In this document: positions 25,805-37,800 of the stretch, piece by piece
How the letters are laid out: every line of letters starts with the position of its first letter
Numbering within the stretch: position 1 is the stretch's first letter
From: Acridotheres tristis
Taxonomy: Eukaryota; Chordata; Aves; Passeriformes; Sturnidae
Direction of reading: 5' to 3'
Assembly: GCA_037013685.1 (NCBI GenBank)
Contig: CM072886.1
Coordinates: 26,171,080-26,235,079 of the forward strand
DNA: 64,000 bases
The notes under the pieces: model-generated
Told to the model about the DNA's origin: nothing
The model's database searches: none
The model's input: the letters and a program-made list of their open reading frames with translations, nothing else
Made by a program: the position numbers and the translations under genes

Positions 25805-26540
25805 ATTCCTGTTTCATGAAAAACCTCATGTTCTCCAAACCTTTTTCTTTTGTGAATGAGAAATTTCCTGCTGAAACAATTACTCAAAACTGTGCTTTCA
25901 GATTTAATTACCGAGCACTATTATTTCAAGCCAGGAAAATACAAAAATGAAAAACAAACTCAATAAGTGTAGGAAGAGTAAATACATTAAAAAGCCTTAA
26001 GTATAACTTCTTGTTTGCAACTATGAAGTCAAACTGTACTGGAATTTAACAGGACTAAAATTTTAAAGGATATCAACTATAATTTGTTAACTATTGAGAA
26101 TAAACTCCTTTGAGCCAGCTATTTCATATGTATGTAATAAATCAGTCTTGCAGATAGATGAGAAAAGCTGTTGGTCCCTGTCAAACAGAATATCTAATGA
26201 GATGGACAACTGATATTCTATACTATCTAACTGTGATGTTTAGTACTCTGTGCTATATGGACATGCCAAATAGTTCTTCTTTTTGCTAATCTATGAGCAT
26301 GTAATAGCCATAGTAAAACACTGCCATGCGTATGCATCCCTGCCCTAAGAGAATAATAATTATAAAAAATCCGTCCCTCTCATTTTCATAAATTAAGCTT
26401 TTCAGTAATTTTATTTTCCTTTTTGTTTTCGACTTTTGGTATTTTGGTTTTGGTTTTTTTTGGGAGGCAGGGTCTTAAATCTTTACTTTTCCAAAATCAG
26501 TTTTACTGATAAAACTTAGGATGTATCCACAATATTAGTG

Positions 26541-26602
26541 TTATGCTGTATTGCACCAATTTGCCAGTGTCATTCTGGCAGTGTATAACTAATACAGCAT
26601 AA
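26541..26602. repeat. 62-nt foldback with two stems
   Basis: The outer arms ttatgctgtatt (26541-26552) and aatacagcataa (26591-26602) are exact reverse complements. An inner stem, tgccag (26562-26567) with ctggca (26575-26580), encloses a 7-base loop. An internal loop of about 9-10 bases per side separates the stems. Confidence 0.6.
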
Positions 26603-27374
26603 ATCTACATACTTATTACTTACTGAAAAACTAAGATTTATTTTGTACTTCTTAGTCTCAGGTCCAGTAGCAATGTGAAAGTGTCTTAGTGCACACTACT
26701 AATTATATAAGATTTATTGCAAGCAGAGGCAAAAAAACCAACAGAAATATTAAACGAAATATAAACCAAAAGTAGACACACCTTACATTCAAGATATAGG
26801 CTGAAATGTATATATGATGCCTTACTAGATTTATGCAGAACAACTATGTGACGTATCAGGTAACATCACTATGTCCTTTGCTGTCATTTTATATTTTGAG
26901 ACAGTGACTTTTCTGAGCTTCTTACTGTACCATGAAGATATATTTGACAGTGACAGAAGTGAGCTAACACTGTAGGCAGTCTCACAGACAGGCAAATTTA
27001 TAAATTGCTTTGCCTTTCAAACCTTCAAGTTGAGGACAATGATCTCAGAAAAAATATCAAAAATGGTTATTGTGACACTCATTTCCACATGGAGTCATCT
27101 CACAAAGCACAGTAAGTCTTTATCTTGTGAAGAATCTCCTTTCTCTCCACTGAATGCAAGTAAATAAGCCCATCCCAGATGTGCATGACCACACTGTGCT
27201 TGAGGCTCTGCAGTGTGTGGTTTGAGCACACGTAAAGGCTCTTGTTTGGAATGAGGAAATGATGATGAGGGGGTGCACAGCTGAGGTCAGCTCCTGGCTC
27301 AAGCAGAAATCAGTGTGCTGCTGGAGGGCCAGTCAGTATCCCAGAGCTCATCAGAAAACTTTGTCACTGCTGTA

Positions 27375-27408
27375 ATTTACATATGGCTTATATTTACATA
27401 TGGTTTAT
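27375..27408. repeat. 17-bp tandem duplication (one mismatch)
   Basis: The units atttacatatggcttat and atttacatatggtttat lie head to tail. Confidence 0.8.
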
Positions 27409-28585
27409 ATTTTTCCTGTGAACCTATTCTTTACACTGAAGAATTATTACAATACTACTGAATTATTCCAATTCCAAGTAATAATAAAAAATAAGATAAA
27501 AATTATTAGATTGTGGTTGTTTCCTGGTGGCCAGTCATATTAACTTGATGGTTTCTTCAAACTAATTCAACAGCAGAGATAGCTGGTAATAAGGGGGGAA
27601 AAAATTTCTTAGGTATGAAATGATACAGCTCTATTACAGACAGTTATATGCCAATATTAAAAAGAAAAATGCAGAACACAGTATTATTCATTTCAAAGAG
27701 GAGAGAAACCGAATAATCACTGAAAATACTTGATAAAAAGTCATCTGAGAGCCAGATAAAAAACCCTATTTCACATGTATTTATAGATCCTCAAAAGTTT
27801 CAGTGTGGTGTTCATGTTTAAGTACCCAAATGAACAAGAATTAAATGTACCAGATACTTTGATGGATTGCAGAATTTATTGTGCACGTAATGTCTGCAAT
27901 GATTTGATCTTTCTAGGCTTGTGGACTGAATGACTAGCAGGAGGATGTTTGTGATCACGGACTCACACCTGGACTCCTTATGTCATCTTAGAATACAAAT
28001 TTAGCCTTACTCATGGATTTACAATAGTCTTGCATATTTTTTCTTTAATATCCAATCCTGATATATAATAGGAATAGTAAATATTTATGTACAATATATT
28101 TGTCCTATTGTGTTTTGAGTAAAAACTCATGACAATGTGATAGAGAAATTGGCATGGAATAGCTTTTACCTAACCTAGTCTGTCTCTCATACCAACAGCT
28201 CAAGAAAAGGTTCAGAAATCCAAAAGAAAACTTGCGCAACTGTTCACCTGAACAGAACTGATAGCTGTTTTCAGAACTCAGCTGTAATGTGTAAATAGAA
28301 TTATTGGTCTTATATTTATGAGACTTGGAATTTTTAGTTATATATGATGCTTACAGAGCATCCATCTACAGTTCTCTGCATTTTTTCTACGTGTTGAACA
28401 GAACTGAGAACTGTATGTTTTCCAAAAAATGTTCATGAGAAGCTTCCTTTTATATCACTGGACTACAGATGTTCAAATGCATGAATATATTCTGTGCTCC
28501 TAGAACAAGAAATTACCTCCCAGTAACCAGTATTTTATGTTTTGGGAACACAGCTGATCTCAGTCATAGAATTCTGGAGGTGACA

Positions 28586-28611
28586 AGTTATTTGTTATAT
28601 AACAAATGACT
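28586..28611. repeat. near-perfect 26-bp palindrome
   Basis: The central 18 bases ATTTGTTATATAACAAAT (28590-28607) are a perfect palindrome. The flanking agt/act extends it to 26 bases with a single mismatched pair. It has no spacer, so it could form a cruciform or bind a dimeric factor, or it may be chance in AT-rich DNA. Confidence 0.6.
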
Positions 28612-30722
28612 AAGTGGCGTAACAGGAGTATGAGCAGAAAGATGCCAATAACTTAATTCCACTGAAGCATAAAAAAATGTTAAACTGATACATTTTTTAA
28701 TGTGATATAAGAAAAGTACCTTCCAGCTAGAGTTGTAAAAATACCCCAAGCCTTGGAAAGTTATTTCATTTATTTATATACTTTCATTCTTTGGAGTTTG
28801 GACAGAGTGCAAAGGAGCACAGCATTAAAGAGAGTTGATCAAGATGTGAGTGCACTCCTGGGTAAGCTGGGTAGATCTACCACAGCTTGTATCCTTAAAA
28901 CAAGCAGAGAATAACTTCATCTGAAATAGTGGGAAAGAAGCCAGGGTTCGAGCAAAGCTGAAGCACTACAACACCCAGGTAATGGGTTAGCTTCCTCAGC
29001 CTTACTTCAGGGATTTCTTCACTACAGCCTCTGTGGCTTGAGATCTGTCAGCCTTTGTGATCCCTCTGTGCTGACTCTGATCACTGCACAACAAGCATTA
29101 ATAAAATTCATATACCCAAAAATCCAGGTGATACTGAACAGCTTTGCTGCATCTGCAGCTCTGTAAATTAACCTAGGTTGTATTAAGTATCAAAGTGAGA
29201 ATAAGGAGAACTTTTTAAGATTAAGCATAATAAAGTGGAATAATTTTTTCAATAATTTAGGTTTTGATTTCTGTGGCATATTTGTCAGTATTTAAATTTC
29301 TGTCGCCAGTAAAATTACAAAAGTATATAGAAAATCTATTGTCTTGACCTATGTGGACAAGCCAGAAGCACATGAATATATGTTTATTTGAATTGTATGG
29401 CTCTGTGTTTCCCCCAAAATGAGTCTGTTCAACACACTGTAAGAAAAAGGGACACCACAAACCCAATTTTTAAAATAATTTTAAAAGTCCTCCTACTTTG
29501 TTACATATATCCATCTAAGTAATGTATTATTTGAATCATCTACTAAAACAAAGTACAGTTCTGATTGCCACTCACATTTCTAGCAAAGGTTCCTTCCAGA
29601 GAAAAGGTTGAAAGTGCTCTGCTGTGTTTATTTTTTTTACAATCACCCAAATTCTGTCAAATACACAGTACACTTTTAGCAATGTGTGTCTGCAAAAGGA
29701 AAATCTACAGCTATTCTGTTTCACTGCTTCCTTACCTTGCAGCTTTCCCTTTTCAGCTAAATTTGATCTTAAGATAAAGAAATAAAATGCTTAACAGTTT
29801 AAAAGAAGAACTAACACTTGCATGTAATCCTTTTATATTGTTAATCCATTCATATTCTTCTATATTTAACTTTTCTGTCAGTAATACATGTGAGCAAACA
29901 TCTTCCAAGAACTCTTTGGTGGCTATGTCTCCTGGCTCCTGGTGTTGCATGAGGCATTTTTTCAGCTGGACCCTGGTACACTTGACATGGCCATTTTTGA
30001 ACCAGGTAATATACAGTACGCATTTCCTCTATAATCCACCCACCCCTCCAAATACTTAAAACCAAACCAAAAAGTGCTGTAGGAACCATGGAAAATCTCA
30101 AAGAGTAGTCATAAACCTGTATCTAAAATCTGTTTTGTCTTCTCTTTTATATTCCAGTTGTGTCTTCTTTTTGCATATGTTGCAGGCACTGCACAAGGAT
30201 CACTTGAATAAATGGAAACCATTCCTGAGTGAAGACTTGCAGGGCAAACCCCGAAGTCTTGCTATTAATAACAGTGTCAGTGGGGTAGCATAAGTTACCA
30301 ATTAGAGAAAAGAAACTAACTTTTGCTGACATTGGAACCATTAAAATTCTTGTCTTTTCAGCATTCAGGATACTTATCTTTCCAAACTGGATATTAATTA
30401 GGGTTGCTAATCTGTACTGGGTGAACTTCTTGTCTTGTTTAATTTTAATGAAAACGAAAAAATCATATATCTGAAAGAGAAACAGTAATACTAAGCACAC
30501 CCATAAAAATATATTAACATTAACTGAAATGAGTAAAATAAACCCTCTTTACAACAGCTTTCAGTACCAGGAGTAAATGTAGGATAACCATCTAAACCGT
30601 TTTTCTATATTTAAAAACCCTCAACGGGACCTCATGATTTGTTTCTGTCAATCAGGAAAGGACTTTGGCGCTACAGAGGCAGCTGAGGATTCCCAACCAA
30701 GGAGGAGAGCACCAGCCCTTAC

Positions 30723-30914
30723 CTTCACCGGCGTACGCCAGGATGGAGCGGGCGCGCATCTGCTTCCCTTCCGTGGCTTTGCCGGAGCAGGTGTGCGAGC
30801 AGGAGGACCAGGCAGACCACATGCTGAGCACACAGTCCTTGGGGCACGGCGCTTCACACACCACCGGGACTGGGTAGATGGCATCTCTACACAGCTGCCT
30901 GTCAACTTCTTCTC
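30723..30914 (-). CDS. THSD7A: THSD7A exon E: TSP1 module with WSAWSSCSHTC
   Basis: This 192-nt exon (phase 1 to phase 1, 63 whole residues) has a long T/C tract before its cccag acceptor and the donor GTAAGG. The peptide begins EEVDRQLCRDAIYPVPV, passes through the CEAPCPKDC linker and enters a clear TSP1 core, WSAWSSCSHTC, followed by the basic strand GKQMRARSIL and AYAGE. Human THSD7A is nearly identical here. At the junction to exon F the avian chain (GEGGAQC) seems one residue shorter than the human chain as I recall it. The exon is GC-richer than the flanking introns. Antisense open frames at 30634-30963 are shadows of it. Confidence 0.96.
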
Positions 30915-33724
30915 CTGGGAGAAAAAAAAAAGGCCAGTAGCAGTCTATCATTTGCTAAATTAACTTAAAATGAGCAATCGAGTCCAGATGGGCACACAAA
31001 TAAATTAGATTCTGTTCTTCTGTATAAACAAGGTAAATAGATTTTTTATTACTTGTCTCCTCTGCCTCGGTTCTAGAGGAACATACTTAAAAGTAAGTTG
31101 AGTCGATATTCCATGAAGTGAATGCCAGCCTGGGTGGTCTTTAGGCTTTCGTTTTGTTACACATACTTGATCCCACACAAAATCCAAATGTGATTAATGT
31201 GGTATATAACACACTTATGGAAAACTGCGTACATGGAGATGCATGCATAGATATGACCCAGTTTTCATCTAGATTTCTGGGAGAAGGGGAAAAACATCCT
31301 AACTTAGCCAGTTTTATAATGCACAATTCATCCTTTGAATTGCAGCTATCCATCAATATACAAAACGCTGCAGTAAATTACAGTCAGGGTGTTGTTTGGT
31401 TAGAAGGATCTTCATTTGTTAGCAAATCAGCAACACATCACTCTTTGTGTTATGGCAATATAACAAGATCTATGCATTTGTATTCTGTAGGTACACATTT
31501 CATTATAATAAAACAATCCAGGCTGGTATGAATTGCTTAATGAAATATTAGCTAGTATTTAAGTAGCAGGGTTGCTATTGTTTTCAATCAGATAATAGTG
31601 GGAGCACTGTGTCTGAGATCTGTCTAAACAGCACCTTAATCACAATATGGATAGTTGTGAGGTGACATGATTTCTTGATCAAATAAGTTAATATTTATTT
31701 AGGGGAGAATGAATGAATGACCACAATGTTATCAGTAAGTCTCATGATAAATCTTCATTTTGGAGAAAATGATAGAAAAAATGAAGGAGAGACAGATCCG
31801 GGTCCAGTTTTTAGAACTGTAGCCTTGTTATCACAACATAATGCCTATTATGAGGAACTGAAAATGTTGCATCTAAGAGTACACGGGACTTCTAAGGCCT
31901 TGATAACCACATACAATTAAGACATGAAAGAGTCAGTTCAGTTGTAAACATAAAACTTTTTTTTTAATTTTCTAAACAGGATAACATTTCAAAACATCTC
32001 AATACCTTTTGTGCTATATGATCTTTGCTGTACTAGGGCATAAAACCTCTTATTATAATTCATCTATTGAAACACTCTTGAATTTTACATGATCCTGACA
32101 GGACAAAATAGGAGTTGTCTACATTATGCACTTTCTAAGATCCATCATGTCAAACCCTTTGTTTTAATAGCCAATGTCAACAAAATAATGTCTTATCAAT
32201 ATTTGCAAATGAATGTAAGTCTTCATTACAACAAAATACTTGTTAGATATATTGATTAAATACCCTGTAATTGAATCATAAAGGCATCAGTTACTGTTAG
32301 CAACTACTACATGGATTCTGAAAGCTAATTCAGTACGAACTGAGAACACTGTAAAAGAAGCTAAAGATCTAAAAACTCTGCTTTACCGAGTCTCAAATTA
32401 GGCTTTATTGCTCAACAGATGTATAATAATACATTGATTCAAATACTAATAAAAACAGAAACTACATAAACTACATTTTTTGTCATTCAAGGTTTACAGT
32501 CTTAGAACCTTTTAAATAAGAATCTCTTAAACTGAGTTCCTGAAACCAGGAGGTGTTTTTGTACTAAATCAGACTGTGAGTCCCAGAAGTGTTAACCAAA
32601 TTCTTTGTGAAAGAGTTAAAGATAAGGGCCATTCATTCAATATTAGGTCTTTTCAAACAGTGCCAAATATTTTATTCATACAGAATATTTAGGCATAATA
32701 GAACTACAAACATGATCTTCCTTGGCTTTGAAAACCAGGGAAAATCCTGCAGCTCATGTTTTTAAAATAGCCTACAGTAGCCATACTCATCTGAATCATA
32801 AAGACCTTTGAGATCAAGTCAGTCTCAACAGCTATATTTTCCCATATTAAAATACAAAATTTGAGCCCTGCCAAAGGCTTCATGGGTCTCCCACGCCAAG
32901 TTCTGCTTGCCTCACTGGATTCAGTGTTTGCATCAATTACTCCCTCTGTTATATTGCAGGTCATCACACCCTGACACCAGTGCAGGAGGGATTGCTTTCT
33001 ACTTCATCAGAAGGGCATTTGTTTGGGTTCAAGGACAAGAGACAGAGGAGAGGACTGTAAACTTCTTTTTCAGATAGAGGAAAAAAGCTAGAAAAGGTGT
33101 GAAACCTGCTCTTAAATTGTTCCATTCATTGCTAGGTAAGACTCAATATGGAAAACTGATAGGACATATGTACACTTTGCAAGAAATGCTACTATTACAA
33201 TAAAATGTTTCACAGTATAAACAAATGATATTATACTGAACATATGTATCACCTATTGACTTTTAAATTTAAACTCAAGCCTAATTTGGTGCCACAGTGA
33301 AGAATATTTTCAACTTAGTTTCAGAGTTTGCATCTCAAATAAAACCAAGCCTTCACTCTCTCCCAAAATCAAAGGCCCTATTTTTCCTTGCTTTTAAAGA
33401 GAAAATATTCTAGAGCTATTTACCATATATATTGGCATTTCACTTTTGTCAAGTGTCCAATTCTTATCTGATTAATTCAATAACATAGAAATGTAGTTGG
33501 GAGAAATGTCTTATAATGGGTACTTCTTATCTTCAGGGAAATATTTTATTTATACTAAATTGTTTCTGACATTTCACTAATGATTTTATGAACAACTTGA
33601 CCTTTTTTGCCTTCCTCTTTAAAGTGTGTAGTGTAGTCAACCACCAGGAACCACTCAACCATAAGCTGGGAACAATGCCAGTGTAAAGACTACTTAGAAA
33701 AAGTCCCACTTGGAAATGTTTGCC

Positions 33725-34170
33725 ATTGAGTGCTGAAGCAAGTCCAGAGGAGGGCCATGAAGGAGAGCAGAGGGTTGGAATATGTCTCTCATGAGGAATG
33801 GCTGATAAAATTGGAGTTGTTCAGCCTGGAGAAGAGAATCCAAGGAGACATTATAGCAGCCTTCTAGTACCTGAAAAAGGCTGACAAGAAAGATGAAAAG
33901 GGGCTTTTAAAAAAAGGATATAATTATGGGACAAAGGAGAAAGATTTTAAACTAAGAGAGAAGATTTAAAAAGACATTCTTTACTGTGAAGGAAGAGAGG
34001 CACTCGAACAGGCTGTAGATGTGGTGGATGCCCCATCCCTGGAAGTGTTCAATACCAGGTTAGAGGGAGCTGTTTTAGTGGAAGGTGTCCCTGCCCATGG
34101 CAGAGAGGTTGAACTAGATGATCTTTAAGGCCCCTTCCAACCCTAATCATTTGATGATTCTGTGATTTTA
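33725..34170 (+). mobile_element. CR1 LINE 3' end, sense
   Basis: A clear CR1 3' region: gtccagaggagggccatgaa, ttgttcagcctggagaagag, gatgccccatccctggaagt, ggtgtccctgcccatggcag and agatgatctttaaggcccct, ending tgatgattctgtgatttta. About 445 bp and 5'-truncated. It is the only transposon I recognise in the 19.7-kb intron. Confidence 0.9.
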
Positions 34171-34779
34171 TTTGAACATTATGGGTAAAAATTTATGTTG
34201 CATAAATACTGAGGACAGAACTCCAAAAAAAAAAATATACTGAAAGGCCTCTGCCCCATACCCTAAACGAATGAAAAAAAGTAAAAAGCAGAGAGATGAA
34301 AACAAAATATGACATTTCTGTCAAGAGAGCCCTTCACCATTTACCAGCTGACTTGTTCATTAAAATCTGGAATCTCACAGTATTCCATATTTACAAACAA
34401 TGCCTATGTTGCTGAATTGTATTTCTCTCTCAGGCAATAGACACACATTTTAGACTAAAAATCTCCAAATTCCAGTTAAGGAAATGACAGCACATAAAAA
34501 TGGCAGGAGGCAAAAGAGGAGTTTTTAAAAAATTTGAAACGACAAAATTTTTTCAAACCTTTCCTGGAATTTTTTTATAGATTTACACCAGTGAGGAGTG
34601 CTGAGGGGATAGTCTTTCGAATACACATCTCTTTCTCAAATAATTATGCTGGATCCATCTGGACAATCAGCAAAGCAAGTCACTACATTAAAACCTCCTT
34701 CTGGCCAACTTTTGGCTCAAAGACTTCCTGGAATGTGTGCCCACATGAGAGTCACTATTGAAGTACACAACTATTAGTT

Positions 34780-34845
34780 GTTTTAAAACAAACAAACAAA
34801 ACCAACCAAAAACACCAAGCAGAAAAAACCCCCCAAACTACAGAA
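34780..34845. repeat. A/C-rich low-complexity tract
   Basis: aaacaaacaaacaaaacc-like sequence continuing into an A/C-rich stretch. No element was recognised next to it. Confidence 0.6.
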
Positions 34846-37800
34846 TAGCCTGATTTTTACAGATCAGAGAGGTAGCTTGTATATAGTATTCAGGAGGAAC
34901 TGATTAATAAATATCAGTATTCATATCACCATTCTTGTTTATTACATTCACAAAGTGGGTATTGTATCTGAGAAAATTTAGTCTAGATGCTAAAGGTTGG
35001 GCTAGACCACATTCTGTGGTTAATGTAGTTGAATCATGTCAGTCCTTTGTGTTTTTGTTTACTCGTCTGTAAAACATATCTGATATTTAAGTTTCTTGTA
35101 AAATGCTTTAAGTTCCAATGGGAAGCATTCCTAGAGCTGGAATCACTAGAGAGACATGGTAAAGAAACCCTCTTGCTTATTGTGCATCTTTTAACATGGT
35201 GCATACTTCAATGCACAGTAAGAAATTGCTGTCAAAACCTGACCTGTAGTAAATGGGAAAGCAAGTGCTTAACAGAGAGCAAAATATTTTTTAAGCCTTA
35301 AAATGAACAGTAAAATCACTGCAAGATTCAGTGAGGCATAGAGAACAACTTGAAAAAAATCAGCATAAAATAAAATTGCTCCTGGAGCCCTATGTAATAA
35401 GTCAATGAGCCTGGTCTCAGTTCTAAAGGAGCAAACCAGTTGTTGTTTCTGAAAGACAGAACTACAACCTGGTATAAACTAAGTAAATTTTAACAATAAA
35501 ATAAAAATAAATAGAATTAAATCAAGAGAATGCTTTGAATATTAATATTAACATTATTTTTAAATTGCCTGTGTAATCAGTAAAGGACAGGAATATCACA
35601 CAGTGGCAAAACAGATTTTACAGTTGTCTTTTAAAACTCATAAAAGAAATAATGACAGCAACTGAGCCCAAATGCTAAAACTGCAGAATTAATATTATTT
35701 ACTGCTTGTTTCAATATGTTCAAATTTACTATTATATCTTCAACTTGAAAGAAAAAAGTACCTTGTATCAGTATCTCGTACATGATGCGTCATCCATTGG
35801 AAAACTGCTGGGCAGCTGAAATATTTAGAAAAGCACTCCAGAGCTCAACTTTTAACATGTTTGTGGGTAAAGAAGGCCTTGACATTACTTAACTGCCTTC
35901 AGTAATACCTCTAATCATGGAGGGGCTGCAGGAGAAAAATACAGAATTACTTCACAGAACATCAAAATCTGTGAGCTGTGCTGGCTGTGCTGAATGGCTG
36001 GTTGCCAGTGACTGTTCCTTTCCGGTGTAGAAAAATAATCAACAGGAAAGTATTGAACTGCCTCTAGTACGAGTTGTAAAGACTGAAATGGCTGAGAATG
36101 TTCTTAATCTTGAACTCCTGTGCAGTTTCCCATTTGCATTCCTTTCACATAAGGACCTATACCTGTCCTTACACTGACTCCCTTGTCAATTTCAAAATGT
36201 GTCAGACTGACTGAGGAGCCAAAAATCCTGTGTGGACTCTGCCCATAAAGAACAAAATAAACCTAAATATATTCAAAACTTAGTAAAACCAGATCTGTGC
36301 TATGTGTTCAGTCCTATTTTCACTTGGAACTAACATTACATACAGTCACAGCTAGCAAACCATATCCTTCTCCACTAAAAAGTCATCTACCTGTAATATA
36401 CCTGCCTCAAAGTTATAGGAATGTCATGACTACACTGTGAGAGTATAGAAGCAGTGTTAATGAGTTTAACTGTAATTATTCTAAAGACAATTTTTAAAAA
36501 AATAAAGAAAATAACTAAGTAAGAAAATATACAAATTTATTTAAAGTGAAATTCCATACTAGATTTTCGTTAGTAATAACCTTGTCAACACATTGGAGTG
36601 GGCTAATGCAAAATGGAAATTCTTCACATTACAGAAAAGCTATCAAACTTATTAGAACCTCATACATTTTTACATGCTAGGACACCTTATACCTGCAAAT
36701 GAGCAGACAGTAATCAATCATCAGGATAAACTGAAATTATTGTTTAAAATCTAATACTTCTGCATATCATTCGAATCACTGATTACCAAACTTCACTACA
36801 ACAGGAAAAATCATGCCTGCTTAGCATGAACAGTCACAGCAAATTATGTTTTCCTTCTGAACTTAGAAGTTCTAGCAGTAGTTTGATGTTTTCTTTTTTA
36901 AATTATCAGAAAATAACTCAGGACTGAATTATTGGGTTTTTTGGGGTAAATCTGTTTTGTTGTTTGTTTTTCCTTATACAGGAGGAGTTCTGTGAGGAAC
37001 ACCGTCCTTCTTAGAGAACGTGTCTCTAATTAAAATGTATGCACAACTTCAAAAACCTGACCCAGATTTTTCAGTTGGGAGAATTTAGAAGTTCATCTCT
37101 GATAACCTAATCAAAGAAGCCACAGAAAGGAGAAACGATAATATTTACATGAAATTCATCATTTACCATCTTGTTTAGCTCAACAATCATAAGAGTATTT
37201 GGAAGAAAATAAAAGCAGCACATGCAGCAGTATCTGACTGACAGAACAATTTTTGCCCTTCAATCAGTTCAATATTAGCAAATAAAACATATTTTGATAG
37301 ACAATAGGAACCTTTAAATGTTTTATTAATCCCACTATCCTTCATATTATGCCGATGGTATTTATTCATATCTCAAAAAACAGCTTTAATGCTAGTAAAA
37401 TGGTAGTGTCTTTCAAAACAGCAGCAACAGTGTATTACTTTAGTAATTATTTTCCATTACAGTTCCTGAATAAGCTGTCAAAAAATACTGATAAATTTTC
37501 AACATTTGGAACAATTTTTAATCTAATTATCAAACACAAAGTAACATTAACTACAATTTATGACCTCAATATATCCTATTTATTGACTTCTAAGTTTTTC
37601 AACAAACAAACAGTGAAAAGATTGTGTATCCTTATCAAGTGAAGCTTCTACATTCATTTCTAATGCTTAGGTGCCTAGCTGGTAACTCCAAGTGTTAAAT
37701 CAGTTGCTAATTCCCTAATCACATGCCTTTCTCTCAATCGCTTTTGCTAAGTAGCATTTGCATTTAATTAAGTACATCTTAATTAGTTGATGGTTAATAT

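Larger units (their letters stand above)
22385..30722 (-). other. THSD7A: intron E-F (8,338 bp)
   Basis: AT-rich intron with no recognised transposon. It holds a foldback at 26541-26602, a near-perfect palindrome at 28586-28611, a 17-base near-tandem duplication at 27375-27408, an AT-rich tandem at 23966-24010 and a TTTTG tract at 25780-25804. A 16-base T run (A run on the gene strand) lies 44-59 bases upstream of the exon F acceptor. Short open frames here have no recognisable domain. Confidence 0.75.

Noticed and set aside
28940..28985. gggttcgagc resembling a tRNA T-arm
   Set aside because: No matching acceptor, D or anticodon arms could be placed around it.
30634..30963. 109-codon plus-strand open frame, Pro/Arg/Gly-rich
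   Set aside because: It is the antisense shadow of THSD7A exon E, whose minus-strand frame matches a known protein with proper splice sites.
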